Part shown: positions 48,552-59,326 of the stretch, one piece after another
Position numbering within the stretch: position 1 is the stretch's first letter
How the letters are laid out: every line of letters starts with the position of its first letter
Origin: Scolanthus callimorphus
Lineage: Eukaryota; Cnidaria; Anthozoa; Actiniaria; Edwardsiidae
Assembly: GCA_033964015.1 (NCBI GenBank)
Contig: CM066919.1
Coordinates: 30,719,459 to 30,783,458, forward strand
Length of the DNA: 64,000 nucleotides
Direction: 5' to 3'
The notes under the pieces: model-generated
Database searches by the model: none
Seen by the model: the letters and a program-made list of their open reading frames with translations, nothing else
Told to the model about the DNA's origin: nothing
Translations under genes and position numbers: made by a program

Positions 48552-48990
48552 TGAGCACATTTAAGAAACTATTGCACCCCTCACAATTGTATGTTGTAGC
48601 CCACGTTGCGTCATGGGAGAAACATAGAAGAACGAAAATCTCGTGTCAACCCAGCGCAAAATTTCTTGCGAGTGATATAGAATCATTTGGCATAAGCAGG
48701 GTAATAACCATGGCTATTTATCATAAAAAAAACAGTGTCCATGATTTTGTTTTGGTATACCTATTTGCTTCCATGACGTATCACGGGCTATAACACATAC
48801 CTGCCAACACTTAAAACTCCAAAACCGGGAGATTTTGTCTCAAATACAACAACTGTATGAGAAAATCGCAAGAAATTTACCCGGGAGATATAAATAGGTG
48901 TACACCAGATTTGGTATGACTGTGAAAAGACACGGAACCTCGCCTTCTCGTGAACATTCAGCCAATCACGTCACGCGAAATGACGGATCA

Positions 48991-49226
48991 ACCAATCAAA
49001 ATGCTCGGCGTAATCCTTACGGCGTGGACACGGCACGGAACGCGCGGTGACGTTTTCACAGTCATATGAAAACTGCTGTATCGCGAGAAACTGTCCTTGG
49101 CCATTAAAACCAATCAAAATGCTCGGCGTAATCCTTACGGCGTGGACACGGCACAGAACGCGCGGTGACGTTTTCACAGTCATATGAAAACTGCTGTATC
49201 GCGAGAAACTGTCCTTGGCCATAGAT
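48991..49226. repeat. 118-bp tandem duplication
   Basis: ACCAATCAAAATGCTCGGCG recurs after 118 bp, and the copies differ at only about two positions (for example CACGGAACG versus CACAGAACG). Each has GGTGACGTTTTCACAG and CTGTATCGCGAGAAACTG. Recent duplication, no coding role seen. Confidence 0.92.
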
Positions 49227-50140
49227 AACCAGTCAAAATTTCTCTTAGTTACATTCTTGGCCACAAAGTTTGTGCTACGGCCCTGATGCTTTGTAAATTA
49301 TAACCATTTTAAGAAAGCTTTAGCCCAGTCAAGTCAGAAATCCTTAGTAAAATAAATAAGGTACAAAGAGAGCTTAAGTAAGAGTTAATTACCAATAAAT
49401 ACTTATCGTAAATACCTTTGCAAATGCCGTTCATATCAGGCGTTTCAAGAACACTCGTTTTTGCCATACGATACATATCGGTGGTAAGTTGATGTTTAGA
49501 CCATTTGAGCACTTTAAGAAGAACAAGTCAGGCTGCTCTGTTTAGTCAGCAATGATTTCTGATTCAATCACTTGTATTGGCAGTTGCAAAAAAGAAAAAA
49601 AGAAATGACAAAAATATATTTGAATCTTCTGTTGAGGGCTAAATGAGGACCCACTTTCAAAGACTCTAGAAATCTAGAGTTGCCCAGCCCCACCCTGGAA
49701 TTCCAGCAAACTATTTGATGACCCCATATTATTATGTGGTATCTACTTTTATCACAAGGCACTCCCTGTAATTCCAAACGATTCTTCAACAGCGGTTGCA
49801 GAATAGATAAAATAGACAGAATAGGAAAAATTGGTATTTAAGTCTTGTTGCCACCCAATTCAGATATGTGATGAATCATTTGGGAGGATACCATTGATTG
49901 TTTTGTACATACTTGTTGTACATACTTGCATGCGCTAAGAGGTAAACAACGTTTACCGATCTATTGAATAAACTCCCAATTGAAAATGGGCCCCAAGGCT
50001 CCATACATGTAACCTTCTACCTTTTGCAAATTTGACTGCTTTAAAAATATCTTACATCCTCTCGTACAAATTCGCTCCTACTTTCTTAGTTCTAATGATA
50101 TGCAAAGGTAGCCCTCTAATTACCTACAACTCTGACAATC
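49227..50140. other. intergenic stretch and 3-prime flank of PDX1
   Basis: The block 49839-49892 (CTTGTTGCCACCCAATTCAG) is a partial left arm of the element family at 62501-62934. The rest is unremarkable. Confidence 0.5.
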
Positions 50141-53100
50141 TTATTTAAACTTGATAGCATCTTTAGCAGGCTGTCCAAACATGGCTTCACCAAGGTCTTC
50201 ACTTAGCTCAGCCAACTTTTTAGGGTTATTATAGTGTGTGACAGCTTGTGCCATTGCCCATGCACGCTTAGGTGGGTTATCACTCTTGAATATCCCTGAG
50301 CCAACAAATACACCATCGACTCCTAGCTGCATGAGAAGGGCAACATCGGCAGGAGTTGCTGGCAAATAGAAGAGAAAAGTCAAAGTTTGAAAAGTGATCG
50401 CAAAGACATTAATTGGGCTTCGTAATACAGAATAAAACCTACATACTTTTCAGAGGTTTCACGATTTTTTGTAGCTCAGAAATTGGACAAAAAATCCAGG
50501 ACTGACTTTTTCCAGCAGTTTTCCAGAAATCGTTTTGGTCTTCTCAGTCAGACTGGATAACGTTTCAAACTAGAAAATGGATTTTTTTTTGTCAATGATG
50601 AAATTTATTACCATTTTTCCAGGAATGTTTCAGGAGTTAACATATAAAATTCCAGGTCTTTCAAGCACTTTCTAAGAGAAAGAATGAACAAAGCCCAACT
50701 AGCAAATATATATAGGAGCACTTATATATCGTACCCAGTCCTCCAGCAGCAAAGTTCACAACAGGGAGTCTGCCCAGTTCTACTGTTCGTTCCAGCAGGT
50801 CCATGGGAACACGAAGTTCTTTAGCATATGTATACAACTCAGCTTTATCAAGGCCTTGGGCCTGTCGGATCTGGGAGCGGATAGCACGTGCATGTCTGAC
50901 AGCTTCTGATACATCACCTATGATAAAAAACACAACATACTTGTACCTGTCAGTTTACAAACTCAAATCAGAGGTGGCTAGCTTGTGGCCTTATGATGTC
51001 CAATTACTAACTGCTTTTAAATGTGTTTGAAAACCAGGAAAGTACTGGTACTTCAGGGCTCCCTCCCTCCCACCAACAAATTACAACAGGTTCAAAAATT
51101 TTACATCTCCAAAATACCAAAATCCTCACTTTCCTGGAGTTTCAACGGAAAGGAAAACTTGACATAAGAAAATACGAAAACTTTAAATTCCTACCCCAAA
51201 AGATATGCTAGACCTGTCAACATTTGTGATAAGTACCGGTAGATGTGAAAGATGCTCCATTTTTCCAAAACCTAATCTAGATTGGCCTTAGAATATACAA
51301 TCAAGCAAAAGGTGTGGCATTTGTCAGATCTATGCAGTTAGTCATTTTGTCACACCTGTTCCAGCTTGGCCTTTTGTTCTGATCATGGCGGCACCTTCTG
51401 CAATCCTCCTCAATGCTTCACCCAGATCCCTAGCTCCACAAACAAATGGCACTTTGAATGCATGTTTGTCAATGTGATTTGCTTCATCTGCATGTGTCAA
51501 CACTGAAAAAAAAAAGAATATAGTAGTTTGACATGAAGTAGAAAGTACAAGTCATTTTATGCCCCCTACCTCATACAAATTTTGGGGGTGAACCAAAAAC
51601 ATCCAGACCCCACAGGGGTAGGGGGAGCAAGATTATGGTAGGATATTCTCAGAGATGTTTTAGGCCTCAAGACAGCAAGAAATGAAAATTCTGTTTTTAC
51701 TTTACCAGATTTTGGCCCAATCTTATCAATTAAAAAGCTCAGATCAGGGTTCAGATCACATGAATATGGTTTAATGGGTTCGATACTGGTTTCAGATAAC
51801 TAACAAAATAATAATGTATACCTTCTGACTCATCTACCATGTCAACTCCTAGAACCTCTAAAATCTGGGCCTCTGCAAAGTGACCAATTCTTGCTTTTGC
51901 CATGACTGGAATAGTGACAGCACTGATAATATCTTTGATCAGCTGATAAGAAGACAAAATTACAAAAATTATGACCCTGTGACTGATGGGTGTGTTATTA
52001 TCTGTTTGCTGTGTTCATTTAATATAAAACTCGATTTGTTTTGGGCTTTGCCGTTCCACCAGTCAAATCTTCTGAGCCATCAGATTCATGCCCAGTTTCG
52101 CCTAGTTGTCTGGTTTTAGTTCAGAGGGAAGCCAATTGATTGCACTAGGCAAACAGGGCATGAATTTCATTGGCTCAGATAGGGATTACTTTTAATAGTA
52201 TTAAATATAAAATTGTATTATTTCACAATCATTTTAAGACCTCTACATGTCTCATAAGAGGCCATTGAATATTTAAATTAAATAAAGACTATTACCGTCG
52301 ATTGCATCTACCCGTCTACACACATGACGAAAACATGTTCTGTCAACCAATCAAACTTCAATATTTGCTGCTTGAAACTTCAAAGTTTGCCCGCCCATTA
52401 GGGGAAGTTTGTCAAACTGATTTCATATCCATATAATTTTCACAAATGGCATTTTCTGTAAATAGACTAGGAAGGAATTTTAAACCTGGGCTACCATTAT
52501 CCAATGACCTTCGAACTTAAGTGCTGGAATTGGCACAGTTCATTCCTATAGAGGTTGGCAGAAGGCTTCGCATCGATCCAATGACGGTATCAAAGATCGT
52601 TAAACAATACAGGGAAACTGGGAGTATAGCGCCGAAACCCCTAAACCACACTAGAACAGATTCTAAATGTTCTTTTAAAGACTCACTGCTCTTAGGGATT
52701 ATGGTACAAGCGAGAGGATCTTCGTCTTTGCGAGAATTACGAGACGACCTTGCAATCTATGGAGACTGTGGATTCTTGTCAACATCCACTATTTCTCAAC
52801 AAGTTCGAACCAATCTACCCAGTGGCCAAAATTACTCGCGGAAAAGACTAGGAAAATGCGCAGCCGAGAGATTCACTCACAAGAACCTGGTATATACTCA
52901 GGTATTTCTTGACTATCTAGCCAACAAAGACCCCGCCTCCGTGAATTTTTTTGACGAATCAGGCTTTCAACTTCCAGATGCCGGACACAGGAACTATGGA
53001 TTCTCGCCTGTTGGACAAGAATCTGTTGATATTCGCCGATATCTGTCCACTGCAAACAAAACTCTAAATTTCTTAGCTGGAATAGATGGGGTCAAGTATG

Positions 53101-55752
53101 CAAATATCTTAGATGGAGCATCCAATTCCTTTGAATTTGTCAGATTCTTTGACGAAGCGTCTCAAGTAATAGATGTTTCAACGCAACGTCCAGTGTTAGA
53201 AGTTGGAGACATTGTAGTTGTGGATAACCTAGCTGCACATCACGGAGAAGCTGAACGAGTCTTGAGAGGCTTTCTAGATGATATAGGTATTGAACTTTTG
53301 TTTTTACCAGTGTATTCCCCCGATCTAAACCCCGTGGAGGAAGTTTTCTCAAAATTGAAGTATTTACTGAAGTACAGGTACCAAGGCATTGTGTTTGATA
53401 ACTTGGAATATGCGGTTTTACGAGCACTTGAAGATATCACAGCAGCTGATTTGTATGGTTATTAGACAGACATGTTGGGTACCTTATCTAGAACATTGAA
53501 CTCCATAGCACAGAAAGAACGTTGTAAATTCGGCATTACAGTAAAATTAAAACAACTAAACTGCTACGCGCAAAGTTTGCAGAATGGGGAGTTTGCAGGT
53601 GTTGTGTGACATTTTGAATTTTGATCCTAGTAAAATAAAAATACCATATTTGAAAAGAGCTTGCCGAAATTAGAAAAAGGCGAAAATTTGACTTGATTTG
53701 GGTAAATATTAGCAAAGTTATTGACGCCCGAAGTAAGCTGTTTCTCTATACGTTTAATGTCTTGGTGGGCAAGTGTTGCCCACCACAACATTAAACCTAT
53801 AGGAAAACAACCAACTTCCGACGCTCATAACTTCTGTGTTATTTGTCGAAATCAACTCAAATTTTCGGCTTTTTCTAATTTCGGGAAGCTCTTTTCAAAT
53901 ATGGTATTTTTATTTTGCTAGGATCAAAATTCAAAATGTCATGCAACACCTGCAAACTCCCCATTGTGAACATGAAACTGCGCGTAGAATTTGCTTTCTT
54001 TGTCTCCCAATAACCGAAAAATTACGGTTAAATTATACGTATAACGTTAGAAAAGAATAAAGTTGGAGCAATATTTCAAAAGATCTGGGTCGATTTCAGC
54101 CAAGAACTCTTCGATTGACTTGCGATCGGACATTTTCCCCACTTCTCGTTCTTCAGTGACGCCAAACAAACTTCCCCTTAATGGGTGGGCAAACTTTGAA
54201 GTTTCAAGCAGCAAACATTGAAGTTTGATTGGTCGACAGAACATGTTTTCGTCACGTGTGTAGATGGGTAGATGCAATCGACGGTATTATAATTACATGC
54301 CATACCTTTGGGTCACTCATCCTTGCAACACCACCTTGCTTGCGGATATCAGCTGGTACCCTCTCTAATGCCATTACTGCACAAGCCTACAGAATAACAA
54401 ATGCATTTTTTATTCATGCTCACAGTTTGATCACCTCATTCAAATTTGTGGTAAGTAAGCATATATAAACACCATACCCCAGCATTTTCAGCTATCACTG
54501 CTTCCTTTGCATTTGTAACATCCATGATAATTCCACCCTTAGCCATCTGAGCCAAGCCTGATTTCACCTTAAAGGTTCCTGTATAAAGGTTAAGAAATTG
54601 GAATATTGCAGAGTTACTAGCTTGACAGGTTTATGCCAGTAACAGGGAGAAAAAGTCTAATATATGATTGCAGGTAGTGACTGCCATTGTAGGTAATGGG
54701 ATGGGCTGGGGGACTTAAATCATCTTCCAATATTTTCCAGAAGTTTTCATACATTTTTGTTTGTCAGCACCAAATTTTTAGATGTGATAGTGTGCTCCTG
54801 GGATCATGGGCATCAGAAACAGCATGCTCTCTAGGAGACAGTTGGATCTTTGCATAGCAATTAATATTTAAAATATTAATTATTTAATAATTTGAATCTG
54901 CATGGTTGATTAATGCAGATACCATTTTGTATTTGAGCTGTCATGAGATTGCTGTAGATTTGAAGTTATCTAATGTGTTTTGCATTTTATATCATTCAAA
55001 AAACTTGAATAAAATTAATATTTTATCACAAATAATATAAAACAAGTCCTTCAGGTGGGAGTCTGGCCTGTAGTTATGTAATATCATAGGATTATTATGC
55101 ACCAATATATTAGTTATGTAATCTTTGCTAGGAATCCTAGAGCCAACTAAGATCTCAAAAGTTGTTGCCGCTTGATTAAATTAATGGAAATAAATATGCC
55201 TTTTATCTCTGTTTTCTATCAGGACTATAAATAAACTAAGTCTTATAGACAGAAACTCTACGTGACAATAATTCATGCACGCATCGGTAACCAAACCATG
55301 CATGGTAGGATGTCGGTAAAGAATGCTAATCATTTCACTTCACTTCAAAAAAGTTTGAGCTTATGGCTATTTCAATGTCTTCTCATAAGTAAAGCAGTAA
55401 TAATGCGAATAATCGTACCAGTTTTGTGTTGATACAGTGACAGAGGCCCAAGGTTTGTTTTTACTTCCTCCAACGACAAGTTGCTTACTTCTGCAAAACA
55501 AATCAACATAAATAAAACAAAATAGGCTAGGATAGCAAATGCAGTGTATTATTTTTACGAGATCAGCTTCCTATACACCGCAACAGATCTGGTGAGGAAA
55601 AATAAAAGACACGAGAAAGAATAATGGAATATAAGTAATTTATTACGAACAGCTATCAGCAGCCGGCCATGAAGAACTTCATCTAATATTCTTTCACTAC
55701 TCTTACCGTGTGTGAGCCCGTTTCTTTGGCCCTCAGGAATTGTATCACTCAT
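50141..55752 (-). CDS. PDX1: pyridoxal 5-phosphate synthase subunit PDX1 (SNZ/PdxS)
   Basis: Eight exons with consensus splice sites: 55707-55752, 55419-55490, 54478-54578, 54306-54386, 51822-51942, 51356-51502, 50735-50917, 50141-50358. They encode a complete 322-residue protein. PDX1 is the (beta/alpha)8 synthase that builds PLP from ribose 5-phosphate, glyceraldehyde 3-phosphate and ammonia from PDX2, as a dodecamer in the cytosol. Asp59 (IIMDV), Lys116 (VMAKARIGH) and Lys184 (IRTKGQAG) correspond to Asp24, Lys81 and Lys149 of the Bacillus enzyme with one constant offset of 35, so the two lysines carrying covalent intermediates are kept. The glycine-rich phosphate loops FAAGGL and GSGIFKS are present. 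Exons 1-2 add an N-terminal extension of about 35 residues. It is divergent from PDX2; intron 4 hosts a transposon. Confidence 0.98.
52073..52177. mobile_element. MITE, TGAGCCATCAG family, in PDX1 intron 4
   Basis: TGAGCCATCAGATTCATGCCC pairs with GGGCATGAATTTCATTGGCTCA (inverted, a small bulge). It shares GTTTCGCCTAG and GGAAGCCAATTGA with the element at 56922-57177. Confidence 0.75.
52446..53465 (+). pseudogene. Tc1/mariner-like transposase, one in-frame stop
   Basis: ATG at 52446 starts [15 protein letters not shown] and runs in frame, through a single TAA at 52518-52520, into a 314-residue frame ending at 53465; together about 340 codons, the normal Tc1 length. The paired-like helix-turn-helix region spans the stop (LSNDLRT before; [20 protein letters not shown] and [13 protein letters not shown] after). 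The DDE catalytic domain is intact: Asp in NFFDESGF, Asp in [11 protein letters not shown], Glu in SPDLNPVEE. Counting from the second Asp to the first Glu gives 37 intervening residues, so DD37E rather than the classic DD34E. The stop would remove the first DNA-binding helix unless initiation occurs downstream; the copy is probably inactive or very recently damaged. Confidence 0.93.
53564..53987. mobile_element. 424-bp almost complete palindrome nested in the transposon
   Basis: Starts CTACGCGCAAAGTTTGC and ends with the complement CTGCGCGTAG. The arms, about 200 bp each, pair through GGGGAGTTTGCAGGTGTTG, TTTTGATCCTAG, CGAAATTAGAAAAAG and TTATTGACGCCCGAAG to the centre GGTGGGCAAGTGTTGCCCACC. 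Transcription of PDX1 would read through it and could form a long double-stranded RNA stem. Confidence 0.92.
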
Positions 55753-56322
55753 GGTTGTACAGGATTAAATTCGGCTATTTATTCCTGGACAGCAAAACGC
55801 AAGCTTTGAAAGCCTGAATGACGAAGTTTGCTCGAGTCGAATGATGAAACTGATCACACGTGCCACATTATGTAACCGCTCCTTTAACAGTCAAATTCTT
55901 ACCAGGGAGGGCCCCTCATGCCAATATTTTTACCATCAAAATACATCTTTTTTAATCATTTTATGATCATCAAATTATAAATTCTGGCAACATAATAAAT
56001 ACAATAAGTTCTGAAAATAATTCAAGAAAAAAATTTAACATCCTTCTCTGAAGTTTGTTGAGCTTAAAAAATCAAAGAACCCTCCCCTCCCTAAAAGGTG
56101 TTTTTTTTTTCTTGCGTAACTCGCGAGGGACGCCTGACGATATACCGGTATTGCTGTTTCCAAATATGTCAACTGCTGTCTTCCCTGCCACGAGACAACA
56201 TTTTAGCAGTTTAGACAGAAATTTTTACTTTCTGAACAATTTAGAACCTCTTAAAAGAGTTCGATATCTTCTTTTTTGAGTTATCCAAAGCATCGATAAG
56301 AAAATAACCCGCTATTTGCGCC
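55753..56322. promoter_or_regulatory. shared intergenic region of PDX1 and PDX2
   Basis: 570 bp separate the two start codons, which point away from each other. No TATA box is obvious at either end. An ACACGTGCC E-box lies at about 55856. The compact spacing suggests a bidirectional promoter giving coordinated expression of both subunits. Confidence 0.7.
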
Positions 56323-58117
56323 ATGAGTGGACAAAATATTGTGTCATTGCGAATAGGCGTTCTTGCCGTCCAAGGCGGTTTCTTCGAGCATCGGGCCGCT
56401 TTGATGAAAGCGTTGAAGTTTCACGAGTTCTCTAGTCTTATTGAGATAGAGGTGGTTGAAGTGCGAGATCCAGAAAACATGGAAAATCTAGATGGACTTA
56501 TTTTACCTGGAGGTGAAAGCACTACGATGGGTCTGTTTTTACGCTCCAATGAGCTAGACGTGAAAATTAGGAACTGGATTTATTCCAAAGACAGAGCGGG
56601 TGTGGTATGGGGAACATGTGCTGGACTCATTTTGATGTCTAATGAAATTGAAGGACAAAAAGGAGGTGGACAAAACAAGGTACGTTATTATTATTAATTT
56701 GCAGAAACTTGAATTCCAGAAATGATCCATAACCCCACCACAGAGGTAATTACAGCTGTTTCAGGTAAGGGGCCGACCATCATGCACAGCAAAATGGTGA
56801 CTAAAACCCTTCTTTTTTATTGGAAAACAAATTCTCACCACTTAACAGAGGTAGAAAAAAAAATCTTGCACCGACAAAAAGCCCCCCCCCCCCCCCCCTC
56901 AAAAGTTAAATAGTCAGCCCCTAACACGCGACCCAGCGCATTCAAAACATCGAGAGAGCTTTTGGCAGTTGGGTTTTCCTGTGTAGTCAATCAAACCATG
57001 TGAGCCAATCAGATCCTTGCCTAGTTTTGCCTAGTCCAGTGAATTGTCTCGCAAGGGAAGCCAATTGAATGCACTGAGTAAGGATACGATTGGCTTACAT
57101 GGTCACAGTTTGCATTGATGGACAGCACAGAAAACCCAACTGCCAAACTCTGGCGGCAACAGTGAAGTCGCGTGTTACTGAAACAGCTGTAATCTAATGA
57201 CCCCCTAGCTCTTGGAATTTCAAGTGAGAAATACATTGATTGTATGGGAAAATAAGTGGTGGATTTTCCCCTCAACCCCATCCCCCTGTTATTTACAATT
57301 CCCTACTGAAATTTTCTGGAATTGCACTTCATTGGCCTATGTAGTACATAGACTCGACAGAGGGTGACAGCATTGCTCATGTTGGGTTTTTGGATGTCCA
57401 GACCAGGTTTTAATACAAGAGGATCTTTTGCTGTAAAATTTGCTGTAAAATGCAGAGGAGCAGGGGGAGGGGGGTGTTGAGTTAACCAGCTTGCAGTCTG
57501 GAGTTCTTGATAGTGGTTGCCATATTGGATTTGGTGCCCTCATTTTGTCGCCAAATCCTGCAAGCAGGCTATAAGAGGTACTCCCATGTTTTGGAGGTTG
57601 AGGTTGCTTGTAAAATCATACACAGAAAGGTGTCTATCTTTCCTGTATGCAGGAAATGGACACCTGCCACCCTGTGGGTAAAACATACAACATTACACCC
57701 ATAGTGGTTGAAATTTCAAGTTCTGTTAATATAACTTTTGCAGCTTGGGGGTATTGATGTAACCACGTCAAGGAACTTCTTTGGACGTCAACTTAACAGC
57801 TTTGAGGCTCCATTGAGACTAAAAGATGAAGAACTTGTCAAGGCATTAAAACCAGAAATGCCAAATTACAAAACACAGACCATCAAACTGGCATTCACGG
57901 TGTCTTTATAAGAGCGCCTGCTGTGTTATCAGTGGATAAACCAAGTGTTAAAGTATTAGCTACTGTAGACATCCCTGATAGAAGTGAGCCAGTAATAGTA
58001 GCCGTAGCACAGGGAAATCTGATAGCAACTGCATTTCATCCAGAGCTCACAGAAGACCCTGGCTGGCATGCATACTTCCTGCAAAGAGCTTTGGACAGCA
58101 AAACCTTACAATGCTAA
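56323..58117 (+). CDS. PDX2: PLP synthase glutaminase PDX2 (SNO/PdxT), with one frameshift
   Basis: Exon 1 is 56323-56679 (119 codons, phase 0) and exon 2 is 57744-58117. PDX2 is a class I glutamine amidotransferase that hydrolyses glutamine and passes ammonia to PDX1. IGVLAVQGGFFEH, LILPGGESTTMG and GTCAG with nucleophile Cys99 lie in exon 1; RNFFGRQLNSFEAPL, VFIRAP and the His-x-Glu of FHPEL in exon 2 complete the triad. The frame breaks at about 57895-57900: upstream the reading frame runs into a TAA at 57909, whereas the conserved FIRAP block lies in the next frame, as if one C were missing before CACGG. All family motifs on both sides remain intact, so a consensus error or very recent lesion is likely. 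The expected product is about 243 residues. It is head to head with PDX1. Confidence 0.95.
56922..57177. mobile_element. 256-bp MITE in PDX2 intron
   Basis: The ends TAACACGCGAC and GTCGCGTGTTA are inverted; inner arms TTTGGCAGTTGGGTTTTCC and GAAAACCCAACTGCCAAA pair, then AGCCAATCAGATCCTT with AAGGATACGATTGGCT. The family is related to 44777-44946 and 52073-52177. A C-run lies just upstream (56883-56898). Confidence 0.82.
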
Positions 58118-58120
58118 AAT

Positions 58121-58517
58121 CAGAGGTGTATCCAGGATTTTTTGAAGGGGGGGTTCCACTTTGCTATTCCCCTGTTCCTACCCATAAATTTCAGGAAGAA
58201 CACTGTAGACCTGGGGCCGGTTCCTGAAAGGTTGGATAAAGTTATCCACGGATAAAAGTTATCTTTTGTATAGGTTTTGTTCAGGATTTATCCGTTGGAT
58301 AAGCGTTTATCCACCGATAACTCTTAACTGGCCTTCTAGGAACCGGCCCCTGGCAATTCAAAGCTTGATTTTGAACTGACACAGTGTCGAAGCGATTTCA
58401 CCTAAATATTACTCGAATTTTCCTAAGTTAGAAATTATTTAATTGATTTAAAAAATATTTGTTTGCTAAAAATAGAGGGTTCCGGAACCCCTGGAACCCC
58501 CCCTGGGTATGCCCCTG
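58121..58517. mobile_element. 397-bp TIR element inserted at the PDX2 stop codon
   Basis: The ends CAGAGGTGTATCCAGG and CCTGGGTATGCCCCTG are inverted, extended by G/C runs. AAAAT flanks both sides (58116-58120, 58518-58522), a 5-bp target-site duplication whose first two bases are the last two of the PDX2 TAA. The 3-prime UTR of PDX2 therefore begins with transposon sequence. It carries a nested MITE (58213-58350). Confidence 0.88.
58213..58350 (-). mobile_element. 138-bp MITE, GGGGCCGGTT family, copy 2
   Basis: The ends GGGGCCGGTTCC and GGAACCGGCCCC are perfectly inverted. Read on the minus strand it matches 3345-3482 nearly throughout. It sits inside the element at 58121-58517 and is therefore the younger insertion. 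Confidence 0.9.
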
Positions 58518-58522
58518 AAAAT

Positions 58523-59326
58523 TATACAATGTAGCACAGTTTTTCATACATTTTACTGATTGATGTTTAATAAGAAGTAGATGCTGGGGATGTGCCTATA
58601 CCATGGCCACTGATCATCCCTTGCCTGCTTGCAGCAGTGGTAGCTGGGTTTTTTTTATATCACTTATTTTTTTCACATGCCCTTGGCCACAGCTTCTCAA
58701 AGTCCAAGATGGCTCCAGATCGCCAAACAGATCAGGTTTTCCACAATATAAAAACACCAGCTTCCACCTGCACACAGGCTAATCATCCCTTAGTGAAAAA
58801 TTTCAACATTATACTTTAAACTTGTTGTTTTAATTCCATTTTTCATGCTTCCTCCAGAGGAAACCTCATATAAAAATCTGGATACACTTTTTATAATTTT
58901 GATAAGTACCAGTAGAGTTTTTATTAGATTTTTGATACTAGACACTTTAGGATTTGCACATTATTTATGTAAAGACTGGCCAGGGTTCAATATTTATATT
59001 GCTTGCTATAATTATTTATTCATAATGAGGCTGATAATCATAGAATGGAATTGTAAATTAGTCGGTAAAGTAACTGAAATTATAGCAGAAAGACAACTAA
59101 TGTTTACCTGGTACAAACTAGGTGTATGGTAGTTTAGGTAGTAAGAAGCTCAAAGAGCAAGCCAAGGGGGCAAGCTTCATCTCAAACAGTATCAAATGTA
59201 TGTTGGCAAAATTAAGGGCTATACAATACAAAGCTTTATCTGTATGCAACAAAAATAGACCAAAAATAGGGAAAGCTTTAACAGATGATTACATACTAAG
59301 AAAACTTTTATGGCTCAGGAAATCTT
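58523..59326. other. intergenic stretch between PDX2 and the rhodanese gene
   Basis: AT-rich DNA. The hydrophobic frame near 58592-58819 has no family similarity and overlaps no splice pattern; I do not call it a gene. Convergent 3-prime ends of the two flanking genes lie here. Confidence 0.4.

Larger units (their letters stand above)
52295..54284. mobile_element. Tc1/IS630-type transposon in PDX1 intron 4
   Basis: Terminal inverted repeats of about 117 bp (52295-52411 and 54168-54284) begin CCGTCGATTGCATCTACCC and differ at a handful of sites. TA flanks both ends (52293-52294, 54285-54286), the duplicated target of this superfamily. The 1,990-bp element contains one transposase frame on the plus strand, antisense to PDX1, and a nested 424-bp palindrome (53564-53987). 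Its right end is only 19 bp from the donor dinucleotide of PDX1 exon 4. Confidence 0.97.

Noticed and set aside
58592..58819. Short frame with a hydrophobic N-terminus downstream of PDX2
   Set aside because: No family similarity and low-complexity tail; it may be chance in AT-rich DNA.
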